DNA of 64,000 nt from positions 1,984,001 through 2,048,000 of the forward strand of contig CANTUQ010000003.1 of the NCBI GenBank assembly GCA_947683425.1, given 5' to 3'. Below are positions 48,087 through 59,872 of this stretch, piece by piece. The stretch comes from Excoecaria cochinchinensis (lineage: Eukaryota > Streptophyta > Magnoliopsida > Malpighiales > Euphorbiaceae). The notes beneath the pieces were generated by a model that had not been told where the DNA came from, did no database searches, and saw only the letters and a list, made by a program, of their open reading frames with translations. A program made the position numbers and the translations under genes. The first letter of the stretch is position 1, and each line of letters begins with the position of its first letter.

Positions 48087-49914
48087 AACACTATAGCAAA
48101 AATCTTATAAAAGTTGGATTTAGGATGCTTTTAAGGACCCAATTGAATAAATAAAGTAAGTTTAAGTGACTAATTGGTTAATGTTCATGATTAAAGTTAA
48201 TGAAGGTTAATTAGTGATTCATCAAATACAGATTTTAATAATGAGAATTAGGGAAGAGATAGTGGAATCCAAGTGTCTTCCCCTGGCTTTGCTACTTTAG
48301 CATTGGCATGCATTAGAGGAGAAAGAGGTGGATTGGCATGCATTGGGGAGAAGAGATAGTGGAATCCAAGTGGCATGAGCTGCCTTAGTCCCCACATGCA
48401 ATATAAGCTTTGAAGGAGAGAGCAAACCCCATTCTTTCCATGTGATCTTCAACTATTTCCTTTCAAAATTTCTATCCTTCTTCTTCCTCTTTCTTATGTG
48501 ATCCTTCTCCTTCAACTTCTAATTGCATAATTTCTATTCGGTGATCAAGTGAGTGATTAGTAGAGTGAAGTTTTGAGTAAGCAAGGTAAGTGTTTAATTG
48601 GGTTATTCTTCATCCTCTTCTGCTCCTTCTTCATTTATGTTTTGAGATGGGAATTAATCCCCTTGTTTCCAATTTCAGAATTTGACTATGCATGTGATGG
48701 TGGCTATGAGAAAGAAAAGGGAAAGAAGGGGATTGATGATCAAGGTGCCATATGAGCTTAAGTGGAGCTTAGGAAATTGAGGTTTGGGAACTAAATGTGT
48801 TTTGTATGTGTAAATTAATTGACTATATGTTAAGACTATTTGTGTTATGCTATGAGATGTTTGAATTAAAGAAAGGAATACATTGAAGTATGATGATTTC
48901 TATGAGTCTTTTGTACCCTAAGAGTGTAAATTGTGTTTTGTGGTGTGTTGAATTGGGGAAATGAACATGTTGAGTGATAATGAATATCATGAGTTTGATT
49001 AACCTAAGATTGAGCCCTAATTTTGAATGAACTATGAATTGCTGTGTTTATTCTAATAAATGAACTTTGCTAAGAAAGTGTATGTGTTGTAATGTTCATA
49101 ATTAAGTTAGTGAAGTGTATTATGTGTGTGATGATAAAATGATACTAAATAGGTTAGTTTGTAGTTAATGAGCTGGAAGTGTAAAATTAGGTTGAATGGG
49201 GATGATGGGATTAGGTTCCTATGATGTGTGTCTATAATGGACTTAGAAATGATCATGCTAAATTGAGGGCTTAAAAGTCTGTAAAAGTGAATTAAAGTGT
49301 AGCTAATTCTGTAGGAGGGTCTTTCGGAGCATGTTAAGTTCTTTAGGCCATAACTCCCTATTTTTTTTATCAAATTGAGATGAGAATTGTGCCATACGTA
49401 TGTTAACATATATATGAATAAATTATTAGTGGAGTATGTTGGTTAGAAATGTCGCTAAAGATGGTTTTAGAAGTCATGTGTATGAAATGTGAAAAATGTA
49501 CCTGTAGGGTAAGTTTCTGTGTAGGTTTCTCTTGACCTTTGGTAACTCTTTTTCCCATAGATCGAGTTATAGTGCTCTAAATGGGTTACATCAAAATGGA
49601 GATGAAACCTAAGGCCCACATCTAAAAATTTCTAAGAATATTATTGAGCTAATTCTTGCTCTAAGTGTCCCAAAAAGTGGCCAAAACATAGGTATCCCTA
49701 TTCTGGCGGGTTCATTAGAATAGTATAGATTGTTTAGATCATATCTGATGTTTTCAAATTCTAAATGACCTGAAACTTGTTCTATTAGAAACTTAACATC
49801 CTAGGGAACAATTTATGAGCAGGACATTTTTCCTAAAAATGACGTTTAGACATTGGTTTAGGCGATTCAAGTTTAGGGTGGAAAGCAGTCTTGTAGAACA
49901 CCTGATGGTAGCTA

Positions 49915-49932
49915 CTGTCGCGAGCGTGACAG
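49915..49932. repeat. Palindrome copy 2 (one mismatch)
   Basis: CTGTCGCGAGCGTGACAG; the C-to-T change leaves a G-T-type pairing in one strand of a hairpin. Confidence 0.88.
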
Positions 49933-50856
49933 AACAAGTCACACGAAGGATTTTTTTCTCATTTTAGAGCCCATGGTTGGCATGAATCAATTCCCCACCT
50001 TTATGCTCAACTAATTTATATATTTTTATGTGTTTTTCTTCCCGAATTGAACCTGTATTACACCGAAACATTCCGGAGTTTATCCAATGTGTATTAAGGA
50101 TTATTAAATGCTTGTAAGAATAATTATCACTAGAAAAATACACATGAATATAACTAAAATTGGTAGTAACCTAATGAGGTAATAATGTATACTTATATGA
50201 AATAGAATTTAGTCAAGTTGAATGATATTTGAGAATTGTAATACCTTAAGCTATATGAGCATGTATAATATAAACAAGTATACATAATTATGGGCTGAGG
50301 TTAAGTTCTACACAAATGAAGGATATTAAATGAAATGATTCTGGCTTAATGTGAGTATGTACCATATGTATGTGTGTAATGAGGTTGTATTGTACATGAG
50401 GAAAATATGAGCTTGATTGAAATGAATGGGATGTGTAGGAGTATGCCTATATGTTTTTAGTGAATATGTATAAATATGATATGTTAGCTGGCATCTTTAT
50501 TAAATAGTTTATGAATGCATCAGTATGCTAAAAATAAATGACTGATTTGAGAATGTGCCAAAGAAGACTTAAAGGGCATGATTGAATAGATAACTAATAT
50601 GGCAAGCTGAATTTTAGGTTAATTGGAATTAAGATGATTGAAATTTGATATAATAAATAGTAATATATGGAGAATGTGTATAGGGGAGATGTCCAAAATT
50701 GATATCATTGAATTCATAATACATGCATAAATAAATTGTTAATAGATCATATTGGATAAAAATGGGACTAGAATAGGACATGAGAGTTGCATGAAAAAAG
50801 GGTCGAAAATGAGATGTGAGAAGTGAGGGTTAAAGAGCTCGGAATCAGAAATTCCA

Positions 50857-50880
50857 GTTCTGTCGCGAGCGCGACAGAAC
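50857..50880. repeat. Palindrome copy 3 (11-bp arms)
   Basis: GTTCTGTCGCG, two bases AG, then the exact complement. Further GCGAGTGCGAC sequence lies at 50919-50930. Confidence 0.9.
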
Positions 50881-51068
50881 TCTCTTCCGGTGAAGTGAGT
50901 ATTTTATTGCGAGTGCGACACCTCTGTATGATTGAAATGTTTTCTTATGTGCTTCAAGGTTTGCTAAAGCATATTTATGAATGATAATTAAGCATGAATG
51001 CGATTTCAATCTTATGATTAGCATGTGATTATGTAAACATGTAAATGTACATATGAGATGTATCTTAA

Positions 51069-51080
<12 letters not shown>

Positions 51081-51113
<33 letters not shown>
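51081..51113. repeat. (AT)n microsatellite in the solo LTR
   Basis: Sixteen or so TA units flanked by GTGTATATAT and TATATGTATATGCG. Confidence 0.9.
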
Positions 51114-51120
<7 letters not shown>

Positions 51121-52370
51121 GCGATCTTATACAATTGCCATAACAAAGTAATTGTGATGTGAACTACATTGTATGTGAACAATGGGATGAGGTATAACTG
51201 GATGATATTATAATGCTATATTTGCTATGACAATGAGAATAATCGAATTAATAATTTAGCCTACGAGTCAAGTAGTGGATAGATAGGCATGCCTATAGGG
51301 TCTAAGTGCTGCAGCCTAATGCATCCAATTCCTCTGGAATCACAATGCGATTTGAATCCTTACCGGCTTCCTCAATGCGAAAGTATTGATAATGTTGATA
51401 TCTCCGTACCTTAGGGTACCAAGTTGAATGTGAGGTATCCACGGATACCAATGTGATTACTGTACCCTTTGGGTACCAATGCGATACCCGTTATCCGCGA
51501 CTTTGAGTTGCAGGCAAGTTTAAAATAAATATGTGAATTGATTGAGTGATTTGAAATTACGCGACAACTATTGTGTGCGAATGTAATGAGCAGGTGAAAG
51601 TGATGAGATGGTGTAATAGAAAGGCGATTGTCAAACTATGATATGTACTTGAATCATCTATATATATATCTGTATTTGTTGATTCTAAAATATGGAAATT
51701 TTATGATTCTTTTATTATTGTGATGAAATATCTTTATGTTAATAATTAAGAAATTATAATCTTGTGTATATACATATGGATAAGAATGTGAAGTGCATGT
51801 GAAGAATAAGTGATAATGTGAAGTCTTATATGATTATCCAACGTGTAGGCCTATAAATAGTAATTACGAAGCATGATAGATATCATGAACCTTGTTGTGC
51901 TTATATCATGCTTTATGGGTATACTTGAACATTATGTTATTGTATATTGTATTTTGTTCCCCACTAAGTGTTATCGCTTAGCATGGATGTTTAATCCATG
52001 CAGGTATCTGAAGATAGTATTTTTAGAAGACAGTCCTGTATCGCCAACGGCCAACACATTAGGAACCGTTGTATATGTAGAATATTTGTAATATTATAAG
52101 ATGTGTAACTATAGTTAGTAATGTGTAAGGGGACTAAGTTTTTGTATTAAGCAAGTTATATTTTGTAAAGTGAATAAGAAATAAAGACTATAAGTGTTTT
52201 TTATTGCAACGCATGGGTTTTCAGAATAATATTAAGTGTTAGTTTGAAAGAAAAATTTATTAATCCTGATTTTTATGTGAATGTTAATTCGTGTTCTCAT
52301 GTTGTTGTGTGTGGCACTCCATAGCCATCGTAGTAAAGCTCTATGGGTGGTTAGGGGGTGTTACATTCTC

Positions 52371-53080
52371 CCCCATCTTACACCCATTTTGCGTGCTGTT
52401 TGCGCTAAAATAATCCTCTCAACAACGCGCATGTCCAGGACTACTTTTTTTTACAATTTTTTTCAAATTATTTTTTAGTGCATTTCGTCGACTAACAGGT
52501 TAGTTTTACTGCAGTTTTCTTCTTCTTTTCAATTCTTTTTCTTTAATTTTTGTTCTAAATGCATGATAGATATGCATGCTTCAAAATGTAGGACAAAATT
52601 CTACTCGTCTATTTTCTGTAATTTTGGACTGTGCACTGATAGTAGGAAATAACTACAACACAAAATGCTAAAAATGAAAAAATAATGAAAATAATAGTGG
52701 TAAGATAGCAGAATAAAGTGTAAAAATTTGCCCTTCCGTGTTTAGGAGTAGAACAAAGCTGCCTAGTTAAATGCCTGCTCATTTCATTCGATAATTATGT
52801 GTTTGCGAATATGTTATGGGGCCTGAAGCCTTTCTAAATGTTGAATTTTTATTCTGGGAGTTGGGCACATCCTTGCTGGGATGCTGCCAAAGTTTTGGTT
52901 TGGCACATCCTTGCTAAGATGCTGCCAAAGTTTTGGTTTGGCACATCCTTGCCGTAATGCTGCCGATATTTTTTTGGTAGGCAAATTATAGCCGGAATGC
53001 TGCCGAAATTTTCAAGATTTTTGAAATTGTGCTTAGTTTACCTGCTGTTATCATACAAAACTATCTCTTTGCTCTTCAGG
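52371..53080 (+). other. 5' leader with intron of the ORF1-like pseudogene
   Basis: Continues the CT-rich leader from 47907. A good splice donor AACAG/GTTAGT at 52500 and acceptor TTTGCTCTTCAG at 53079 bracket a 580-bp intron placed one base before the ATG. The intron holds four 38-bp tandem units (52864-53012) built on TTTGGCACATCCTTGC followed by GATGCTGCCAAAG. Confidence 0.5.
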
Positions 53081-54240
53081 ATGCCTCCAAGATGCAACAT
53101 TCCCTAGGGGCAGCCTGAGCTCGAGGCTCCAGAGTGGATCAGCTCTGATATTAGAGAGAGGTTTTAGGCTCTGGCACGTGTACAATTTCACACAAGTCGA
53201 TATATTTCTAGGCCATTCCATCAGAGCATGGGGATGCTGCATGAGGTGGATGCACTATTAAAGGCAGTAGGATGGACTGAGTTCCTACGACCATCCTTCC
53301 AGACATATCCAGAGGTCACTTGAGAGTTTCTGGCCACCTTTCACTACCGGGAGTTCCAGAGACTAGATTTAGAGTAGGGGTGATTCAGTTTTGCATTAGA
53401 GGCAATCACTGTAGCATCACAAAAGGTATTTGCTGAGGCCATTGGGCTTCCACATGCGATAGATGTGATGATACCTCAGAAAGCCATCAGGAGGCAGCAT
53501 TGGGAGGCTATCACACTACCAGGGGCACCATACGACCACGACACGACTAATAGCACCATGTTCTCATCACAAGCATTGCGGTATGTACATAAGGTCCTCT
53601 CCAGCTCATATTTGGGTCGAACAGGCAACCCAGGGTCAGTGAAGGGCACAGAGATGTGGAGCTTATGGGTGATGGAGGCAGGCCGGTGCCTTAACATTAG
53701 CCATGAGATATTGGCTAATCTGTTGAGGCTGGCATAGTGGACAACCCCATATTTATGTGCTGGGGGAGTGATTACAAGATTACTGAGGCACCTGAGGGTT
53801 CCTTTGGCGAGTTTTGGGCCTCCACTGGACGAGAATATTTATGAGGATGTGGCGGCTGCAAAGACTATGGGTATGATAGCACAGGTGCCCGATCATTCCA
53901 AGGAGTATAGATTGCTCACAATAGCAGAGACCAGATGCCTATTCCATCTCCCTTCACTCAAGCTAGCCAAAGAGGTCTAGGGAGAGCTCGAGCCTCCATA
54001 GCAGCCTCAAGTAGAGGAGGAGTAGCCTCTACAGCAATTGCAGCCGGAGGAGGAGTAGCATCACACCCCATTCGACATGGACTTAGAGATAGACATGGAT
54101 GAGCTACTAAACACTCCAGCATCACAGCGGGCTCGGAGCCTCACACCACCACCGCCACCTTAGGTCAGTCGCTCTGAGGCCCGAGAGGCTAGGAGGTTCC
54201 ACCACTACAGTCAGTTGGGGCACCCCTGAGCATCCACTTC
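53081..54240 (+). pseudogene. ORF1-like retrotransposon protein (ATHILA ORF1/plant transposon type)
   Basis: ATG at 53081 opens MPPRCNIP and a stop. The frame continues with APEWISSDIRERF, an altered start of the conserved region, then VDALLKAVGWTEFLRPSFQT, YPEVT, a stop, EFLATFHYREFQRLD, and from 53465 MIPQKAIRRQHWEAITLPGA to ANLLRLA. A further segment (53768-53980) runs to LFHLPSLKLAKEV, followed by acidic, Gln/Pro-rich low-complexity sequence. The x-x-LGW-x-x-F...YP-x-x-x-x-EFLA-x-F pattern is that of the unknown-function ORF found in Athila and Ogre-type elements. At least six stops make it a pseudogene. Confidence 0.6.
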
Positions 54241-54289
54241 CACAGCTCCTCTGCCATCAGATTAGGCTCTTTCTCAAAAATGCTAGCCC

Positions 54290-55720
54290 ATATCTGAAAT
54301 ATGGGTTAAAGATGAAGGGATTGAAGGACTCAGAGTTTTTGAAGGACATAGCTATAAAAGCTAAGAGTGAGAACTTGGCAAGGAGGACAAGTGGTAAGGC
54401 CTATGCTAAAAGCAATCAGGGAGCAAGTAAACCAGCGGGCTCCAGTAATGGTAATAAGATGGGCAAGATAGCCGAGGTCTTAGCCACAAGAGTCGGTCAG
54501 AGGCACTTTTCAAACTTAGGGAGGTCTCTCTCTTAGGTGTTAAAATGACTGATGAAGGAAGGGAAGTTACAGCCTTTAATATCTAGACCTACCCACAGTT
54601 CACTGATCTAAAAAAGAGAGGCAACTAGAAGAAGCTCGGGTATAACAATATTCCCCCACCAGTTTTCATGATCGGGTCTAGTTTAGCCGAATGGTACATG
54701 TTGAAAGACTTGTATGGAGAAGAAAATATTGCTATCACCTGTCTTGAGTACGCAAGTGAAAAAGGGATTCCCGTAGCAACGATTGATTGTTGGTCCATTA
54801 GTAAGAGTGGAAGTGAAAATGATGATGAAGAATCTACTGACCCGTGGGGTTCAAAAGACGAAGGGAAAGAGATTGGAGCAGTGACTTAAAGTGGAAGGGT
54901 AGTTCTAAAGTAGAGAAGCCTCAAGATCCTATGGCGGTACATTCAGAGAAGGAGCCGAAGAAGGATCAAATGATGAAGCGGTTAAAAAGGACGCTGGCTC
55001 AGATATCGATCTTGGATTTATTGAGGCAATCCCCATTGCATAGGTAGGAGTTGGTAGAGGCCTTATGCAAGTCCACGGTGGCAACCACCATCTCCCCAAC
55101 AGAACTGTTAGATATTGTGAAGCAAGGTGCTAGTGAAAATGTGGTGTACTCAGACATTGATATGCCGGCGGAAGGCAATAACCATAACCGTCCTTTGTAT
55201 ATAAGGGCACAAATCAAAGAAAAGCACACTGCCTGTGTTATGGTAGACGACGGGTCCTCTATAAATGTATGCCTTCTAGTGGCAATGTCAGCTTTTAGAG
55301 TAAATGAGGACATGTTAAGCAAGTCAGATCTTATGATCACAGCTCATGATAATTCCCGAAGGCAAGCATCAAGGACCTTCAAAGCAATGGTCAAGACTGG
55401 ATCGATAGAGACGGAGGTCGAGTTTGAAGTCCTTCATATTCCAACAAATTTTTTAGCACTGTTAGGCAGACCGTGGTTCCACAAGTTGGGAGGGTTTCCA
55501 TCTACCTTGCACTAGATGATAAAAATCCCACATGAGGGGCAGGTAGTGACAATCAAAGCAGCGACGGAAAATTAGGTATCCATATTGGAGATTGCAAGGC
55601 ATCCCATCAATGGGTTTCATGTGGCTATGATAAATGAGGAAGATAACATTGCAGGGAGCCCTCAGGTGGTGAATATGTAGAAGAGAATGTTCATCCTTCT
55701 CAGAGCAAGTTTGGGTAAGA
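54290..55720 (+). pseudogene. Gypsy gag-protease remnant (Tat/Ogre-like)
   Basis: 54312-54536 encodes a charged segment (LKDSEFLKDIAIKAKSENLA). 54668-54889 has SSLAEWYMLKDLYGEENIAI and an acidic tail. 55051-55515 is an aspartic protease: RPLYIRAQIKEK, the active-site motif VMVDDGSSINVC (D-D/N-G-S-S type), MITAHDNSRRQA, EVEFEVLHIP, and FLALLGRPWFHKLGGFPSTL. The next piece (to about 55720) reads IPHEGQVVTIKAATEN and then a G-patch-like LGKN box, as found just after protease in Tat/Ogre elements. Stops at several points inactivate it. It is cut by an LTR start at 55725, and reverse transcriptase is absent. Confidence 0.72.
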
Positions 55721-55724
55721 ACTC

Positions 55725-56230
55725 TATAGACATCGAGTCCCAAGGCGGTCCAACATCAGGATTACTCGATGACGAAAATAAAGATCGATTCATAGGGAAG
55801 AAAGTAGGGATTGATCGTCTCCATGTTAAGATCTTTTGTCTGTCCCAAAATTCTTTTAAAATTATTTATTTATTTATTTATTTCTATTTTATTTTTTGGA
55901 AAAAAATAGGTTTATATTTCTATTTCCATTCTATTTTATTCAAATATTATTTTCTGTCTTATGATATTTATATTTCCCTTGTTTTCATTTTTTTAGTTGG
56001 TTTTAGAATTATTACTAATATTTTTTTATTATTGTTGTTTTTTTTATTTGGGGTTTAAAATGTCGTGTTGCTTGTTTGAGCATTTTTGTGCCCGAATGGA
56101 AGGATTACAACATGTTGGAGACTATGGTATTTCAGTGAGATCTTACCTATCTCCTATTTGTATGATAATGTATGTTTGTAAATAAAATAGTTTTATTTTA
56201 TGTGCATGTCGGATAAAAAATCGCAAAAAT
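55725..56230 (+). repeat. Truncated LTR start, plus orientation
   Basis: TATAGACATCGAGTCCCAAGG, a decayed TGTAGACAYCGRGTCC start, followed by ATCAGGATTACTCGATGACGA. This closely parallels the minus-strand start at 56956 (ATCAGGATTACCCAATGATGA on its strand). The downstream limit is approximate. Confidence 0.6.
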
Positions 56231-56956
56231 ATTTTTATGACTAAATTGCGAAGAACAGAAATTATTCTTTTTGCCTTAAGAATTATTTTGGAGAAATCCT
56301 TTAGAAACTTGAGAGAATTTGTTTTCTTGAGAGAAGAAAGAAGAAGAAAAAAAATTTTCTAAAGAAAATCCCCCCCCCCCAATTCTCTCTCTAAAATTCC
56401 TTTTATTCCTCCTCAAAATTCAAAATTTTTTAATTAAGAAATTAAATTGATTTAATTCCAATAAACACAACAAACAGCTGAATTTGAAGGGTTTAGCATT
56501 GAATTCTATTTAAAAAAAAGAAGAAAAATCATTAAAAATGAAGAAAAAAGGGCCAAAATGGCCAAGAAGGCTGTCGAGGGCGAAATCAGGCTCACAGGGT
56601 GCCCAGCTGTGCGCGCGATGGGCAGGCCGTCGCTCGCGTGCGTGGGCGACTACCAGCGAATCGCCCGGCGTGCGGGCGAGCGCCCCTCATGCCCATTTCG
56701 CCTACATGCTGGGGCACTGCCGCGATTTTTTTTTCTATAAAACACAAAAAATTAAAAACTCATTTTGTTTACCCCAAAATAATTTTTTAAAACATTTTAA
56801 AAATATTTTTAAAATACATTTTTATTCATTCCTAACAAATCAAAACGACAAGAAAATTATCACTTCCAACTTTCATTCTTTTTGCCTATAAATCAGCAGA
56901 CTTAATTTCATCATTGGGTAATCCTGATTAAGGCTACTCGGGACCCGGTGTCTACA
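56230..56956 (-). repeat. LTR start, minus orientation
   Basis: On the minus strand it begins TGTAGACACCGGGTCCCGAG at 56956. It includes a GC-rich block (56565-56730) with GGGCGAGCGCCC-type words and an 11-C run at 56370-56380. Together with 55725 it forms an inverted pair of LTR 5' ends. No far boundary was found. Confidence 0.6.
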
Positions 56957-57861
56957 ACTTCATTAAGCGAAAATCAAAATAGCACTAGGCAACACCCCAA
57001 AGTTTCACAATTCAGCATTCAAAATTCTTTTCCACACCCAAGCTGTTCTAGCAATAAACACCCTTACTTAATCCTCAATGTTATCCCAACCCAATCCTAG
57101 AGTGGCCAATTCTTAGAAAGGATAGGCAAAAGCTTTTAGGTTGAATGGTAAAATATGAGTGTAACAATAAAAGAATTACATTGTACGCTTTTAGCATACC
57201 AAATCGGCTCAACGGGGCTAGCAATGGCAGATATGCATACAGGTAGGTCAATAGTCATTTAAAGGTGGTTATCAAAGAAAAACTGCCTAGGTCATGTCCT
57301 AATCCTGCTTGAGTTATTATATTGTTTCGAAGGGTGATGAGGAAGGTTCTAACTATCCTAAAATTCCTTCACTCACATGCTTTCAAACACTGGATTTTAT
57401 TTTTAATTTTTCGCAATAGAGCCTAAAGTATGCAATGGATAAGAAATCACAAGATATATGAGTAACTGAGATTAATTTTGTCGCTAAAACATACAACTAC
57501 TCTCTTGCTAAAATCAGTTCTCAAAATAATCCATTCACAACTTAAAGTTCAAAACATTCACATCAGGAATAACCAGAGGTAAACTAGACTAAGATAATGG
57601 TATTAAGGTAATAACAATTTAGCACAACAACTAACTTAAAAATAGAACACGCGTAGTAAAAACTAAAGCATAAGAGACTTAGAAATAAAAACAAAGTAAA
57701 GCAATTTAAAACTCGTTCTTCTTCAACAAAAACAAAAAAAAAATAATTTCATTATTTTTACTCCCCTACCCCATACTTAAAATTTCGCTGTCCCCAGCAA
57801 GTCAAACAGTAGAAAAATAAAAACAAATAAAAAAACATAAGATAGGGGGGGGCTCTCTGGC
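56957..57861 (-). other. 3' non-coding region of a minus-strand gypsy element
   Basis: No ORF. About 90 bp (57190-57285, read on the minus strand) matches the interiors of the composite element at 23400-23480 and near 31510-31600: AATGACTATT...CTACC...TTGCTAGCC(C)CGTTGAGCC...TTTGGTATGCTAAA. Confidence 0.6.
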
Positions 57862-58840
57862 TCAAGTTTTCAGTGGTGGTGGTGGTGGAAAATGCGCATC
57901 AAAGCGTGATGTCAATGAGGTGAGGCCCAGCAATACTTGATCAAGCTGGGACTCAAGTTCTGCTTGAGTTGCTAAAATGGTATCCATTCTTTCCACCAAT
58001 GTATTGTACTGCTGAGAGCTGAAGGAGCCATGTTCTGGAGCTGGAGCATCAGGTTCTTGATCTTGTTCACGAGGTAAACCACCAAAACTGCGCTCTACTT
58101 TCCATAGGCATTCCTCTCTGCTGGTCAGGCGATACCCATGAGCTTCGGTCTCATCATCGGTTACCACCTTCATGCTTTTTAATATTTTTCTTTCAATTAT
58201 AGTAATAGAAGGTAGTGGTCGAGGCCTTCTCAGTGGGTGATGTACACCCTTTGCAAAGACTGCTACCCATCCACCAAGGGAGATTTTCTTAACCTTCTTG
58301 GGGTTCTACTGCAGCTCTTCCAACTTGTGCCATAAATGTGGGGCACTATTAATTCTTGATCCTCTCACCATGCATGCCAAAAAGAGTGCTTCAAGCTAGT
58401 TGACTTGCCCTGCAGAGTCCACATGGCACAAGAAAGACATCGAAAAAAATCTATGGATAATCTGCAGGGCATGATCATTCAAGTGGGGGCGCCTTTATTT
58501 TTCCCGATACATAAGTGGTGGCTGTAATAGTGTCTCTGATCAATTCCTAGTTGCTATCCTTATCATAGCCATCGAAGCAATTCGACGCAGTGAGAGGAAA
58601 ACCCAGAAGCTCCGAGAATCTCACAAAAGTGACATCGTACAACGTCACCTCCAAGTAGAATGAGATAGCTCCAGGATCTGTGGTAGGATTTCTACCGATT
58701 CTGCAACTCACAGTGGCCACAAAATCGCTCATCAAATCCGAATAAACCTTCTTATTGTGTGCAACTAGCCGCTCATAACCAATGTTTGTGATGAGGTGCC
58801 GGACTTCATCTCTAATCCCCAATTTTCCAAGCAAGTCCAT
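57862..58840 (-). pseudogene. Athila-type ORF downstream of pol (env-like position)
   Basis: Starts at 58840 with MDLLGKLGIRDEVRHLITNI, then YSDLMSDFVATVSCRIGRNP and ISFYLEVTLYDVTFVRFSEL. A stop follows at about 58549. Homologous sequence resumes in frames around 58460-58180 (FFSMSFLCHVDSAGQVN, LFLACMVRGSRINSAPHLWH) and ends with the 103-residue piece 58173-57862 (KVVTDDETEAHGYRLTSREE, a coiled-coil-like LVERMDTILATQAELESQLD and a proline tail). Plant Athila elements carry an ORF of unknown, possibly envelope-like, role after pol, and this matches in position and strand. No signal peptide or membrane segment is evident. Inactive. Confidence 0.6.
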
Positions 58841-59846
58841 GATTAATTAGCTTGTCAAAATATACTTGCATTTGGTGAAAAGGGCATAGTTCATTTTTAA
58901 GTAGTTTGGTACCTAAATTGGGACCTTGGAGACATCGATAGAGGGCTGGCTAGATGAGCTAAAAGCAATTGTAGTGCTCATGCATTTTGAGGCCACTGCA
59001 TTAAAAAATAGCAATATTCAATAGCACTTCAAGTTCATAAAATAACAATGGCCCTAAATATCAACATTAATTATCAAATTCATTGGAACCAAGAACATTC
59101 ATTTTCACATGAACAATTGATGGCAGTAATATCATACAAGAGAAATATCAATTCAAAAAGAGTCAAGAATGTTCAATGACAAACATACAACACAATTAAG
59201 CATGAGGGCAAGCTAAACACTGCACTCCAACTTGCCAGTAAATGCAAAAATCTGGAAAAATGCTCATTGAAGCATTTTAACAAACACCTGGTGTGCATCA
59301 AATTAACACTCTGCACTTTTAACCCATAAGCACTAACAAAAATCCAAAACTTGAAATTTAAAATAGTGTAATGAAGAATATAGTATTCAGTATTTGACAA
59401 TTCTCAATTTCAAACAAAATTTTGAATAAAATTAATATCCAATTCACATAGAATATGCCCTAAATCCCAAGTTCATATACGTTACATGCATTCAATAACC
59501 ACAAGAGTGTCAATTGAAGAAATAAATAGGAATTGATGAAACTCACACAAAGAATTCAAAGTATAATGAAAAGAAATGCCATATGAAACAAAAGTTCATG
59601 CCGTAAAAGAACAGCAATGGAGATAAACATCATAAATAGAGGAGCAACTGAAGAAGAAATTAAATGAAGAAGAAGAACAGAGTGAAAAATCACTTACTTG
59701 TTGAAGACATGAAGATGTTATAGCCCACAATGAAAAATGAAGCACAAAACTTCAGGAGAGAAGGAAATTTTTGCAAACTGAAAGTGAAAAGTGCAGTGAA
59801 GTGAAACATAAAACATGGAAAAATTAGGTTTTTAAAATAGATTTCG
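58841..59846 (-). other. Non-coding, AT-rich DNA upstream of the Athila downstream ORF
   Basis: No ORF over 75 residues with recognisable similarity. It lies between the hairpin array and the downstream ORF on the same strand, so it is probably untranslated or intronic element sequence. Confidence 0.45.
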
Positions 59847-59847
59847 T

Positions 59848-59871
59848 GGGGGGGGGGGGGGGGGGGGGGGG
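59848..59871 (+). repeat. Poly(G) run, 24 bases
   Basis: Twenty-four consecutive G on the plus strand (poly-C on the element's coding strand), directly beside the hairpin array. A run this long may be biologically real or an assembly/sequencing artefact. Confidence 0.85.
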
Positions 59872-59872
59872 T

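Larger units (their letters stand above)
47903..52370 (+). mobile_element. Solo LTR (4,458 bp) with perfect TTCTC target duplication
   Basis: The LTR spans 47908-52365, from TGTAATCACC to GGGGGTGTTACA. The five bases on each side are identical (47903-47907 and 52366-52370, TTCTC). No internal region is present, so LTR-LTR recombination has removed it. Length and start/end sequence match the family at 1-169, 37255-39092(-) and 43897. Inside are a CT-rich leader-like stretch (48420-48540), three TGTCGCG palindromes and an AT microsatellite (51081-51113). Short ORFs are LTR sequence. Confidence 0.9.
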
